Positions 34,470 to 42,238 of a stretch of 55,073 bases of DNA are shown here, piece by piece (the stretch's first letter is position 1; the number at the start of each line of letters is the position of its first letter). The DNA lies in NCBI GenBank assembly GCA_947625025.1, contig CANQMQ010000012.1, positions 1-55,073 on the forward strand. The letters are read 5' to 3'. A program made the position numbers and the translations under genes. The DNA is from an uncultured Clostridia bacterium. Lineage in GTDB: Bacteria > Bacillota > Clostridia > Christensenellales > Borkfalkiaceae. The notes under the pieces are model-generated. The model made no database searches. It was not told where the DNA came from and worked only from the letters and a program-made list of their open reading frames with translations.

Positions 34470-35021
34470 TTAAGCGAGGCACACGGCAAGGGCGGCAAGT
34501 GTATATTGGGAGACGCCGCGCTCCCTCAAGCTCCCCTCCTCGCCCCGTGCAAGGCGCAGAAGTTCGCGGGCAAATTCTCTCCCCTCCTCCCCCAAAAGGA
34601 CGACGGGCCTCCCCTTCAGAATGGCGCAAATTACGGCATCCGTTTCAGACATGGGTGCCTCAAATTGCATGTAACCCTCAAATTCAGCAGGGAGCATATC
34701 GCGGGAAGGACAGAGGTAAATTTTCCCGAAACGGGTGTAGTGCCGATCGTCTATCCTGTGCCCTCCGAAGTCGCGCACGGCCTCTACGGGGCGGCTTGCG
34801 GGGGCGGCGACCGATTTTAAGAGCCGCATATCGTAGGGGGCGGGATCGGGCTCCCCGAAGAGAACTTTTTCCACTGTGGCCTTCTGGATGCGATCCCGCA
34901 TGCCGACGGGCGCAAACACTTCCTCCCCCTCTTTCAAGGGGAAATCACTGCGGTACCAATAGATCTTATCGGCAAGGTTTTTATCCCATGCAAAGCGCAG
35001 GGCGGCAAAAATTTCTCGCAT
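34470..35021 (-). CDS. Hypothetical protein
   Basis: Not recognised. A 183-residue, probably cytosolic protein, no signal or membrane segment. The beginning (FAWDKNLADKIYWYRSDFPL, then KEGEEVFAPVGMRDRIQKATVEKV) has the flavour of a small beta-barrel such as the N-terminal DNA-binding region of PriA (VPFG.. motif), but the helicase part is absent. The middle (FGGHRIDDRHYTRFGKIYLC) and the end (helical, Leu/Arg-rich) match nothing I know. It has its own divergent promoter back-to-back with that of the thiamine transporter and a GGAGG site before the ATG. Confidence 0.7.
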   Translation of the reverse strand: MREIFAALRFAWDKNLADKIYWYRSDFPLKEGEEVFAPVGMRDRIQKATVEKVLFGEPDPAPYDMRLLKSVAAPASRPVEAVRDFGGHRIDDRHYTRFGKIYLCPSRDMLPAEFEGYMQFEAPMSETDAVICAILKGRPVVLLGEEGREFARELLRLARGEEGSLRERGVSQYTLAALAVCLA

Positions 35022-35040
35022 ACCGTGCCTCCTTTTTTGT

Positions 35041-35069
35041 ATTATACAACAAATTCAAACGAAAAACAA
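35041..35069 (-). promoter_or_regulatory. Sigma-A promoter of the 183-residue gene
   Basis: Minus-strand TTGTTT (35064-35069), 17 bp, TATAAT (35041-35046). It is immediately adjacent to the -35 box of the divergent thiT promoter. Confidence 0.65.
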
Positions 35070-35098
35070 TTGACTTTGCCCCCCAAACGCTGTATACT
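35070..35098 (+). promoter_or_regulatory. Sigma-A promoter of the TPP riboswitch/thiT unit
   Basis: TTGACT (35070-35075), 17 bp, TATACT (35093-35098). Transcription would start about ten bases before the riboswitch. Confidence 0.8.
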
Positions 35099-35116
35099 TG
35101 GAAAAGAAGTGAATAT

Positions 35117-35192
35117 CCGTCGTGGGTGCCCCTCAAAAGGCTGAGATGATACCATTGGAATCGGGCAAGATAATGCTTGCACGAAAGAACGG
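35117..35192 (+). promoter_or_regulatory. TPP (THI-box) riboswitch
   Basis: The conserved THI-box words are present in order: GGGTGCCCC, GGCTGAGATGATACC (35139-35153) and GATAATGCTTGC (35169-35180). They are closed by CCGT...ACGG and CGTG...CACG pairing. Thiamine pyrophosphate binding should favour the terminator just downstream and shut off the transporter. Confidence 0.92.
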
Positions 35193-35209
35193 TTGAAGGA
35201 ATTTTTTCT

Positions 35210-35238
35210 GCCTGCGGTTTTTTCGCGGGCGGTTTTTT
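35210..35238 (+). terminator. Riboswitch-controlled intrinsic terminator
   Basis: Stem GCCTGCG (35210-35216) / CGCGGGC (35224-35230) with one G-T pair, followed by GG and T6. It lies between the TPP aptamer and the thiT ribosome binding site, so it is the expression platform. Confidence 0.8.
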
Positions 35239-35279
35239 CTTCGGGACGGGTAGCACAAATATTTTTTCGGAGGTTTCGT

Positions 35280-36434
35280 ATGTTACACCTGTCCCTCTTG
35301 GCGGATACGACGTGGTACCCCATCACGTTCGATTCTCCGCTCAACACCGTGCGCGGCATCTGCTTCTGGTTTACGGTCGCGCTCGTCCTCGCCGTGCTCA
35401 TCACCTGCCTTATCCTCAAAGGGGAGGTGCGGAAGCGGTTTTTGAGGACCGCACTCTTTGCGGGCGTCGTCTACGCCTGCGGCATCGGGCTCATCCTTCT
35501 CATCATGACGTATTTGGAGGACGGCCTCACCCTCATCCTCTTCCTGCCCCTGCTCATCCTCATTCTCGCCATTGCGGGAAGCGCCGTTGCACTCAATAAA
35601 AAGCCCGCAAAGCTCACCCTCATCCTCGCCGCCTGCGTCGTCGGCGCCGCACTCATCGCCACCCTCGTCTGCATGGGCGTATATTTCTCTACGGGCAAGC
35701 CTGCGGAAGATAATTGGCTCACCAATGCCGATGTAGACCAAGTCGGGCTGTACATCTCGGCAGTCGTATTCGTCGCCGCCATCGTCGCCGCCGCCCTGCT
35801 CCTCGGGAGAGATGAGGGGTACGGCTTCGATAGCAAGTCCATCGCCTACGCGGGCGTGGCCATCGCCATGAGCTTCGCCCTCTCCTACCTCCGCATCGTG
35901 CAGATGCCGCAGGGCGGTTCCATCACCATCGCCTCCCTTCTGCCCATCTTCCTCTATTCCTACATGTTCGGCGTGAAGAAGGGCGTGTTTGCGGGCGCCA
36001 TCCTCGGGCTCTTGCAGGCCATTCAGGATCCCGTCATTCTGCACCCCGCGCAGTTCATTCTCGATTACCCCGCCGCCTATGCCTGCATCGGGTTCGCGGG
36101 CGTATTCGCAAAGGTCAAGAAGCTCGATAAGCTCCCGCAGGTGCAGATCGCGCTCGGCGGCATCGTTGCGGGGCTTGCCCGCTTTGTCTCCCACTACCTC
36201 TCGGGCTGCTTCGCCTTCGGCGTCTTTGCTCCCGAAGGCCAACCCGTTTGGCTCTACAGCCTCATCTACCAATCGGGCTACGTCCTCCCCGATATCGCCA
36301 TCGTCATTGCGGTGAGCATCATCGTATTCAGCTCCCCTGCCTTTGTGAAGGCGGCGAGGAAGTATCAGCCCAAGAAGAAGGCCCCCGAAGCGGTCTCGGA
36401 AGAGGCCTCGGAGGAGAGTACGCCCGAAGCGTAA
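35280..36434 (+). CDS. thiT: ThiT-family thiamine transporter (ECF S component) with extra N-terminal membrane domain
   Basis: Substrate-binding membrane subunit for thiamine uptake by an energy-coupling-factor transporter. ATG at 35280 follows CGGAGGT. Residues about 185-365 are ThiT-like: IAMSFALSYLRIVQMPQGGS, LLPIFLYSYMFGVKKGVFAG, then LLQAIQDPVILHPAQFILDYP and SYVL-type helix 6. The N-terminal 180 residues add about five membrane helices not found in ordinary ThiT (about 190 residues); the total is 384. The C-terminus is a charged tail. The TPP riboswitch upstream supports the substrate assignment. No EcfA or EcfT genes are nearby, as is usual for the shared-module type. Confidence 0.9.
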   Translation: MLHLSLLADTTWYPITFDSPLNTVRGICFWFTVALVLAVLITCLILKGEVRKRFLRTALFAGVVYACGIGLILLIMTYLEDGLTLILFLPLLILILAIAGSAVALNKKPAKLTLILAACVVGAALIATLVCMGVYFSTGKPAEDNWLTNADVDQVGLYISAVVFVAAIVAAALLLGRDEGYGFDSKSIAYAGVAIAMSFALSYLRIVQMPQGGSITIASLLPIFLYSYMFGVKKGVFAGAILGLLQAIQDPVILHPAQFILDYPAAYACIGFAGVFAKVKKLDKLPQVQIALGGIVAGLARFVSHYLSGCFAFGVFAPEGQPVWLYSLIYQSGYVLPDIAIVIAVSIIVFSSPAFVKAARKYQPKKKAPEAVSEEASEESTPEA

Positions 36435-36448
36435 CCCAACATAGCACA

Positions 36449-36484
36449 GACGCCCCTGCCGATTTCGGCAGGGGCGTCTTTTTT
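36449..36484 (+). terminator. Terminator of thiT
   Basis: A near-perfect 14-bp palindrome (GACGCCCCTGCCGA / TCGGCAGGGGCGTC) followed by T6, ending 8 bp from the convergent rseP stop. Confidence 0.9.
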
Positions 36485-36491
36485 AGAAGCT

Positions 36492-37877
36492 CTATACGAA
36501 TTGCAAGATGTCTACGAGGACGGCGAAGCCCAAGAGGAGGAAGAAGCCCACCGTGTGGATGATGGCCTCCACCTTGCGGCTGATGGGCTTGCCGCGCACC
36601 CATTCGATGAGGGTGAATACCACCTTGCTCCCATCGAGGGCGGGGATGGGGAGAAGGTTGAATACGGCGAGGTTGACGCCGATGTAGGCAGAAATTTCAA
36701 AGAAGCCGCGCGCGCTCGACCCCGCCACCTGCGAAGTGATGGTGATGGTGGAGATGGGCCCGCCCAAGGCATTCAGCCCGAGTTTGCCCGTAAGCAGCTC
36801 CCCGATGACTTTGAAGATGGAGCCCGCGATCTTGAAGGAATACACGAAGGAGCGGCCGAGCATTTCAAAGAAGCCGAAGCGGTAGGAAGCGCTTGCGATG
36901 GAGAACGCGGTGCCCTCCTCGCTCTCCTCCTCCAAAAACCCGAGGGCGCGGTATACGCAGTCGAGGTCTGCACTGTTCTTTACGGAGACATCGGCGCGGA
37001 GCATGACTTCCACCGTCATCTCTTCACGGATATACTTCTTGGTCTCCTCGTTCTCCCCCGTCACGCGGGAGATGCGCATGGTTACGAGGTCGCCCGCCTT
37101 CTTGCCGTTGAGGGCCTTGGCGAGGTCGGTGGTGAGGTAGAGATCCCGCCCCTCCGCTTCGAGCAGAATATCGAGGTCCTTGAGGCAGTACTCCGCGGGA
37201 ATTTCCTCGGTGGGGGCGGCGCGGTAGACGGCGATCATCGTCTGGCCGTACCCCGAAAAGAGCACGATGATGAGCACGAGCGCCAAGAGATAATTCATGA
37301 GCGCCCCCGCGATGAGCACCAAAATGCGTTGCCACGGCTTCTTTTCGGTGAACGCCCCCGGAGCGGGTTTGGTGGGTGCGGGAGCCCCCTCATTCTTGTG
37401 CTCTTCGGAAGCTGAATTCCCGCCTTCTATCAAATTGGTTGGGGGCATGTCTGAGGACGAAGCCTCATTTTCAGGTTCTTCCCCCACCGTTTCGGGGGGC
37501 GTTACGAGCACGGTCTCCGCCCCTTCCTGTTGCTCCTGCCCCTCGGAAGGGGATTCGGAAGGAGTTTCAGGCGGGGTTTCCGTTTCCGCAAACGGCTCCT
37601 CGGGCGGCTCTTCTAAGCCGTCCTCCCCATCGAAGGCGCAATACCCGCCGAGGGGGATGAGCCGCACCGCAAAGAGTTCCCCCGTCCTCTTGTTTCTGTG
37701 CTTGAAGAGGGCGGGGCCGAAGCCGATGGAGAACTCGTTGATCTTGAAATTCAGGAGCTTCCCCACGATATAGTGCCCGAATTCATGAATGGTGATCATG
37801 ACGAGCAGGATGAGAATTGCAAGCAGGACGGACCCGATGATGTGCCAGACCCCTGCCGCCAACAGACTATTTGCCAT
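36492..37877 (-). CDS. rseP: Site-2 zinc metalloprotease RseP with acidic insertion
   Basis: Intramembrane protease that cleaves anti-sigma factors and signal-peptide remnants. ATG at 37877 gives 461 residues and overlaps dxr by 11 bp; the longer frame runs far into dxr. The zinc site HEFGH is at 31-35 in the first helix, and the third ligand region is NLLPIPALDGSKV near the C-terminus. Between KINEFSIGFGPALF...GGYCAFDGEDG and the second helix (from about 183) lies an insertion of about 85 residues rich in Pro, Glu, Ser and Thr. The PDZ-like domain (about 215-330) is divergent. It is last in the pyrH-frr-uppS-cdsA-dxr-rseP operon. Confidence 0.94.
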   Translation of the reverse strand: MANSLLAAGVWHIIGSVLLAILILLVMITIHEFGHYIVGKLLNFKINEFSIGFGPALFKHRNKRTGELFAVRLIPLGGYCAFDGEDGLEEPPEEPFAETETPPETPSESPSEGQEQQEGAETVLVTPPETVGEEPENEASSSDMPPTNLIEGGNSASEEHKNEGAPAPTKPAPGAFTEKKPWQRILVLIAGALMNYLLALVLIIVLFSGYGQTMIAVYRAAPTEEIPAEYCLKDLDILLEAEGRDLYLTTDLAKALNGKKAGDLVTMRISRVTGENEETKKYIREEMTVEVMLRADVSVKNSADLDCVYRALGFLEEESEEGTAFSIASASYRFGFFEMLGRSFVYSFKIAGSIFKVIGELLTGKLGLNALGGPISTITITSQVAGSSARGFFEISAYIGVNLAVFNLLPIPALDGSKVVFTLIEWVRGKPISRKVEAIIHTVGFFLLLGFAVLVDILQFV

Positions 37878-38952
37878 AGATAAACGAGGTTGCGGCGGCA
37901 CGCGCCATGCGGTCCGCCTCTTGAAGGGCGGCGTAGCTCTCCGCCCGCTCTGCGGGGATACGAGAGAGCACGTCTTTGATAGTTTCCGCAATCCGTAAAA
38001 AGGATATACTGCCTTCGAGGAAGGCGTGTACTGCCACTTCCCCCGCCCCATTCAAAAGGGTGGGGGCGGTACCCCCAACCCTTCCCGCCTCGACGGCGAG
38101 CCCGAAACAGGGAAATTTTTCCTCGGGAAGCCGCTCGAAGTGCAGGGCGCCGAGCTCCGCCAAATTCAAGGGCTTTGTGCAGGGCAGGCGGTTCGGATAG
38201 GTGAGGGCGAGCTGAATGGGCAGGTGCATATCGGGGTAACCGAGCTGGGCGAGCATCGCCCCGTCCTCAAATTCCACGAGCGAATGCACGATGCTCTCAG
38301 GGTGCACCACGGCCTCGATCTGCCCCTCCCCTGCGCCGAACAGCCACTTCGCCTCCAAGATCTCGTATCCCTTATTGAGAAGCGTTGCGCTATCCACCGT
38401 GATCTTTGCCCCCATCGCCCAAGTGGGATGGTTGAGGGCATCCCTTGCCGTAACCCCCTTCAACTGCTCCTCGGTGTAGTGCAGGAAGGGCCCGCCGCTC
38501 GCCGTTAAAATGAGCTTTTTGAAGGGAACATCGTGCCGCATGGAGAGCGCCTGAAAGATGGCGGAGTGCTCGCTATCCACGGGCACGAGCTCCACCCCCT
38601 TCTCCTTGGCCGCCCGCACCACGAGCTCTCCCCCGCATACGAGGGATTCCTTGTTGGCAAGGAGCACCTTCTTTCCCGCCTCGATGGCGGAGAGGGTATA
38701 CGCAAGCCCCGCAAAGCCGCTTGCGGCAATGAGCGCCGCATCGCAGTCCGAGAAGAGGTCAACATCCTTCGCCTCCTCCGCACATACGGCGATGCGGGGG
38801 TGAAATTCCTCCTTTAAGGCTTGAAGGCGGTTACGGTCTGTGCCCGCGACGAGCGCGGTCACTGAAAAGAGGTCGGGGTAGCGGCGCACGACGTCGAGCG
38901 CCTGGCCTCCGATATTACCCGTACAGCCGATGAGTGCAATCTTCATATTCAA
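37867..38952 (-). CDS. dxr: 1-deoxy-D-xylulose-5-phosphate reductoisomerase
   Basis: Second enzyme of the MEP isoprenoid pathway, converting DXP to MEP with NADPH and a divalent metal. The 361 residues are slightly shorter than the usual 380-400. The N-terminal nucleotide-binding loop is GCTGNIGGQALDVV. Motifs are LANKESLVCGG, VPVDSEHSAIFQAL (metal Asp/Glu), TASGGPFL and NHPTWAMGAKITVDSATLLN, then LEAKWLF and HPESIVHSLVEF. It feeds the undecaprenyl-phosphate made by UppS three genes upstream and is 46 bp after cdsA. Confidence 0.97.
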   Translation of the reverse strand: MNMKIALIGCTGNIGGQALDVVRRYPDLFSVTALVAGTDRNRLQALKEEFHPRIAVCAEEAKDVDLFSDCDAALIAASGFAGLAYTLSAIEAGKKVLLANKESLVCGGELVVRAAKEKGVELVPVDSEHSAIFQALSMRHDVPFKKLILTASGGPFLHYTEEQLKGVTARDALNHPTWAMGAKITVDSATLLNKGYEILEAKWLFGAGEGQIEAVVHPESIVHSLVEFEDGAMLAQLGYPDMHLPIQLALTYPNRLPCTKPLNLAELGALHFERLPEEKFPCFGLAVEAGRVGGTAPTLLNGAGEVAVHAFLEGSISFLRIAETIKDVLSRIPAERAESYAALQEADRMARAAATSFIYGK

Positions 38953-38998
38953 AAAATTGCCCGCCGAAGCGGGCGTTCCCTTTTCTATTGTATGCGGC

Positions 38999-40060
38999 TC
39001 AGCCCACGATCATGAGCCGAAGCACCATCACGGCGCACACGATGAGCCCCGCATAGAGGGCGCTATCGATACGGTCGAGGATGCCGCCGTGCCCGGGAAG
39101 AATTTTGCCCATATCCTTGATGCCCACCTTGCGCTTGATGGCGCTCTCCACGAGGTCGCCGAACTGCGAGAAGAGGGCGGCAACTACGCCGAGCCCCATG
39201 AAGAAGCAGAGGTTGAGGGCATCGATGGGGATATCGCGAATGACTTGCGCGGTGACGCCGATGCCGTCAAGCTGCATGATGCCGTAGTACATAAAGAACA
39301 CAATGACTGCCCCGATGGCGCCCCCGATGAGGCCGCCCACCCCGCCGATCACCGTCTTTTTGGGGGATACCTTGGGGGCCATCTTTAAGGGGAACTTCTT
39401 GCCGAGGAGTTTCCCGAAGAAGAAGGCGAAGGCATCCGTAATGGGGGCGACCACGAATACGAAGAGGAGCGCAAGCTCCGAATAGCTCTGCAAATGGTTG
39501 CAGACCGAAATGACGACGAGGAGCAGGGAGGGGTAGACGTAGCAGAGAAGCGAATACCCCGTCGATTCGAGGGTCACACTCTCGTGTGCAAAGACGAGCA
39601 GGGCGAGGAGCACCGCAACCCCCGCGATGAACACCACGAAGGTGATGTGGAGGGCGTAGTTGCGCCCCGTGAGGGCGGCAATGGCATCGCTATTGATCTT
39701 GCCGTTCTCATCCAAAATACCGCTCTCGGGGAGGCGGACCTCCAACACATCCTGGAAGATGAAATCGGAGACGGCGTAGGCAAGCACCACGAGGATGGCG
39801 AACACCATCACGATGATCGTCTGGGAGGGGTGAAGTTTCTCCTTGAAGGCACGGGTCATTTCCCACGTCCCCACCCCCGCAAAGGCGAGCAGAATGGCAT
39901 CAAAGAAGAGGTCGCACACGAAAACTTTGAGTGCGAATACGGCGGCGAGCGTCAACATATAGAGGACGCCCGTGATACAGCGAAGCCCGAAATTCCCGAT
40001 CTTATGCCGCTCGGGCTGCGGCGCTTGTTGCGGTTGTGTTTCTTCCATAAACTCTTGCAT
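38999..40060 (-). CDS. cdsA: Phosphatidate cytidylyltransferase
   Basis: Integral membrane enzyme making CDP-diacylglycerol from phosphatidic acid and CTP. It has 353 residues with about eight hydrophobic segments. The C-terminal signature is present: IKRKVGIKDMGKILPGHGGI, then LDRIDS. At 353 residues it is longer than many CdsA proteins (about 270); a hydrophilic N-terminal tail with QPQQAPQPE and an extra loop (about 100-135) account for part of this. It starts 2 bp after uppS, so translation is coupled. Confidence 0.96.
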   Translation of the reverse strand: MQEFMEETQPQQAPQPERHKIGNFGLRCITGVLYMLTLAAVFALKVFVCDLFFDAILLAFAGVGTWEMTRAFKEKLHPSQTIIVMVFAILVVLAYAVSDFIFQDVLEVRLPESGILDENGKINSDAIAALTGRNYALHITFVVFIAGVAVLLALLVFAHESVTLESTGYSLLCYVYPSLLLVVISVCNHLQSYSELALLFVFVVAPITDAFAFFFGKLLGKKFPLKMAPKVSPKKTVIGGVGGLIGGAIGAVIVFFMYYGIMQLDGIGVTAQVIRDIPIDALNLCFFMGLGVVAALFSQFGDLVESAIKRKVGIKDMGKILPGHGGILDRIDSALYAGLIVCAVMVLRLMIVG

Positions 40061-40062
40061 GT

Positions 40063-40749
40063 TTACTCCCCGCCGAGTTTGCCGAAACGGCGGTCCCGCG
40101 CGGCGTACTCTTCGAGCGCCGCATCGAAGTCCTTATCCGAAAAATCGGGGAACAGTTTATCCGAAAAGAGCAGCTCTGCGTATGCCGCCTCATAGAGCAG
40201 AAAATTGGAGAGCCGCTTCTCCCTTCCCGTGCGAATGAGAAGGTCGAGCGCGGGCATGCCCCCCGTGGAGAGCATGGAGGCGAAGGTTTGCTCCGTCACG
40301 ATTTGCCCGCGGCGCACCGCCTCGTTGCATGCGGAGAGGATATCCTGCCGCCCCCCGTAGGCAAGGGCCAGAACGAGCGTTTTCTCTCCGCTCGAATCCT
40401 CCTTCGCCTTCCCGATGAGCTCTTGAAGGTCGGGCGGGAGGAGGGTGAGGTCTCCAATCGTCTTTAAGGCGATGCCGTTTTCCTTTAAGCGGTATACGTT
40501 CTTGGAAAAGTATTCGCGGAAGAGGGAGAAGAGCTCTTCGAGCTCCTCCTTGGGGCGGCGCAGGTTCTCTGCGGAGAGCGCAAACACGGTGCAGCAGCAA
40601 ACGCCACTTGCAAAAATGTGCTCCACGAGCCCCATCATGCGCTTCATGCCGGCACGGTGCCCTGCAGCGCGCGGAAGAAGGCGCGCCTTCGCCCACCTTC
40701 CGTTTCCGTCCATGATGATTCCGATGTGAACGGGAATGTTGCCCTTCAT
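40063..40749 (-). CDS. uppS: Undecaprenyl diphosphate synthase (isoprenyl transferase)
   Basis: Cis-prenyltransferase that builds the C55 lipid carrier for peptidoglycan from farnesyl diphosphate and IPP. The 228 residues begin with IIMDGNGRWAKAR, carrying the catalytic Asp, and then RAAGHRAGMKRM. The DLLIRTGREKRLSNFLLYEA region near 190 contains the conserved RTGxExRLSNF motif, and WxD-type residues are replaced by KLFPDFSDKDFDAAL. Its ATG overlaps the frr stop by one base (TGATG). Confidence 0.97.
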   Translation of the reverse strand: MKGNIPVHIGIIMDGNGRWAKARLLPRAAGHRAGMKRMMGLVEHIFASGVCCCTVFALSAENLRRPKEELEELFSLFREYFSKNVYRLKENGIALKTIGDLTLLPPDLQELIGKAKEDSSGEKTLVLALAYGGRQDILSACNEAVRRGQIVTEQTFASMLSTGGMPALDLLIRTGREKRLSNFLLYEAAYAELLFSDKLFPDFSDKDFDAALEEYAARDRRFGKLGGE

Positions 40750-41321
40750 CAGACGGTAAGGAGCTCCTTCGACTTATCCGCCGTAATCTTATCGATCTTT
40801 TCAATCGTCTTTTGTACGGCTTCGTCTACATCGATCTCGCAGTTCTTGCTCTCATCCTCAGAGAGTTCCTTGCCGTTCTTCATCTTCTTGATGGCGTCCA
40901 TCGCCTCGCGGCGGATGTTGCGCGCCGCAACTTTGGCGTCCTCCCCCATCTTCTTCACCTGTTTCACGAGGTCGCGGCGGCGCTCCTCGGTGAGTTCGGG
41001 AAAGACGAGGCGGATGACGGTGCCGTCGTTGGTGGGCGTAATGCCGATGTTGGAGGCGAGAATGCCCTTCTCGATGGATTTTAGAAGGGATTTATCCCAC
41101 GGGCTGATCACGAGGCAGCGCGCATCGGCAACCGAAATGTTCCCGAGCTGGTTGAGCGGGGAGAGCATGCCGTAGGCCTCCACCTGCAATTTATCGAGAA
41201 TATGGGGATTGGCACGGCCCGCACGGATGGCGGCGTAGTCGCTTGAAAGCACGCTCACCGTCTTTTCGAGCTTCTCTTCGAGGGTAAGAAAGATTTCCTC
41301 TACCTTTTCGTTGTCTACCAT
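40749..41321 (-). CDS. frr: Ribosome recycling factor
   Basis: Releases ribosomes from mRNA after termination together with EF-G. ATG at 41321 has AAGGAG 7 bases upstream and gives 190 residues, the family size (about 185); the much longer open frame upstream is not real. Landmarks are AAIRAGRANPHILDKLQVEAYG near 30 and NIGITPTNDGTVIRLVFPELTEERR near 95, then RDLVKQVKKMGEDAKVAARNIRREAMD split over the helical domain. It lies 25 bp downstream of pyrH. Confidence 0.97.
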   Translation of the reverse strand: MVDNEKVEEIFLTLEEKLEKTVSVLSSDYAAIRAGRANPHILDKLQVEAYGMLSPLNQLGNISVADARCLVISPWDKSLLKSIEKGILASNIGITPTNDGTVIRLVFPELTEERRRDLVKQVKKMGEDAKVAARNIRREAMDAIKKMKNGKELSEDESKNCEIDVDEAVQKTIEKIDKITADKSKELLTV

Positions 41322-41346
41322 AATTATCTCCTTTTCCCCAATGGGG

Positions 41347-42057
41347 TTAGTCGTTGGAAATGAGGGTGCCGAGATGCTCTCCGCATACGGCGCGGAGGAT
41401 GGAATCTTCCTCTGCGAGGGCGAAGGCGAGCACGGGGATGTTGTTCTCCATGCACATCGTGGCGGCAGTCGCGTCCATTGCCTTGAGACCGCCCGAGACG
41501 ACGTCGCGGAAGGTAATTCTATCAAACTTCTTGGCATCGGGGTTGGTGCGCGGATCGCTATCGTAGATGCCGTCCACATTCTTTGCCATGAGCAGGACGT
41601 CTGCCCCTATTTCGCAGGCCCGCTGGGCGGCTGCGGTATCGGTGGAGCAGTACGGATTGCCCGTGCCGCATGCCATAATTACAATTCTGCCCTTTTCGAA
41701 GTGGCGGAGCGCCTTGCGGAGGATGTACGGCTCTGCGACGGAGACCATGTTGAGCGCGGTCTGCACGCGGGTGGGGACCCCTCTCTGTTCGATGGCATCC
41801 ATCAGGGCGAGTGCGTTCATTACGGTCGCGAGCATGCCCATATGGTCTGCGGTGGTGCGGTCCATTTGGGTGCCCTGCCTGCCCCTCCAGAAGTTGCCGC
41901 CGCCGATCACGATGCCGATCTCTACGCCCATCGCGTGCACCTTGACAATTTGCCCGACGACGCGCGCGATCACCTCTTCGTTGAGCCCGAACCGCTGTTC
42001 TCCCGCCAAGGCCTCTCCCGAGAGTTTGAGCAGGATGCGGTGATACTTCGGCTCCAT
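41347..42057 (-). CDS. pyrH: Uridylate kinase
   Basis: Hexameric UMP kinase making UDP for pyrimidine nucleotide synthesis. ATG at 42057 with GGAGG gives 236 residues, matching the family; the upstream extension overlaps the promoter. Motifs are [13 protein letters not shown] at the N-terminus, [14 protein letters not shown] near 53, [20 protein letters not shown] near 70 and [19 protein letters not shown] near 135, then [10 protein letters not shown]. First gene of the six-gene operon ending in rseP. Confidence 0.97.
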   Translation of the reverse strand: MEPKYHRILLKLSGEALAGEQRFGLNEEVIARVVGQIVKVHAMGVEIGIVIGGGNFWRGRQGTQMDRTTADHMGMLATVMNALALMDAIEQRGVPTRVQTALNMVSVAEPYILRKALRHFEKGRIVIMACGTGNPYCSTDTAAAQRACEIGADVLLMAKNVDGIYDSDPRTNPDAKKFDRITFRDVVSGGLKAMDATAATMCMENNIPVLAFALAEEDSILRAVCGEHLGTLISND

Positions 42058-42084
42058 ATTCTCCCTCCTTTGCCCATTTTTATC

Positions 42085-42113
42085 AGTATACCATATCCGC
42101 ACGGAAAAATCAA
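42085..42113 (-). promoter_or_regulatory. Sigma-A promoter of pyrH-frr-uppS-cdsA-dxr-rseP
   Basis: Minus-strand TTGATT (42108-42113), 17 bp, TATACT (42085-42090), about 28 bp before the pyrH start. Confidence 0.8.
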
Positions 42114-42171
42114 CCCTTTGCGGGAAAAACAGCCAAACAAATCCCCCATCCACTCAAATGCGGAGAAAATG

Positions 42172-42228
42172 ATATGTCCGCATACGAATTCGGACAAGCC
42201 TTTCTCCCCCATTCGCATGCGGACATAT
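42172..42228 (-). terminator. 18-bp-arm inverted repeat after metQ (probable terminator)
   Basis: ATATGTCCGCATACGAAT (42172-42189) and ATTCGCATGCGGACATAT (42211-42228) are complementary at 17 of 18 positions around a 21-base loop. On the minus strand CATTTTCTCC follows, a weak T-run. It is 10 bp past the metQ stop and is the only terminator candidate of the operon; a repetitive palindromic element is an alternative. Confidence 0.6.
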
Positions 42229-42238
42229 GTGTTTCATG

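Noticed and set aside
40749-41579. A 276-residue form of the ribosome recycling factor
   Set aside because: The extra 86 residues lie inside pyrH, are Ser/Arg/Pro-rich noise and exceed the family length; ATG at 41321 has AAGGAG.
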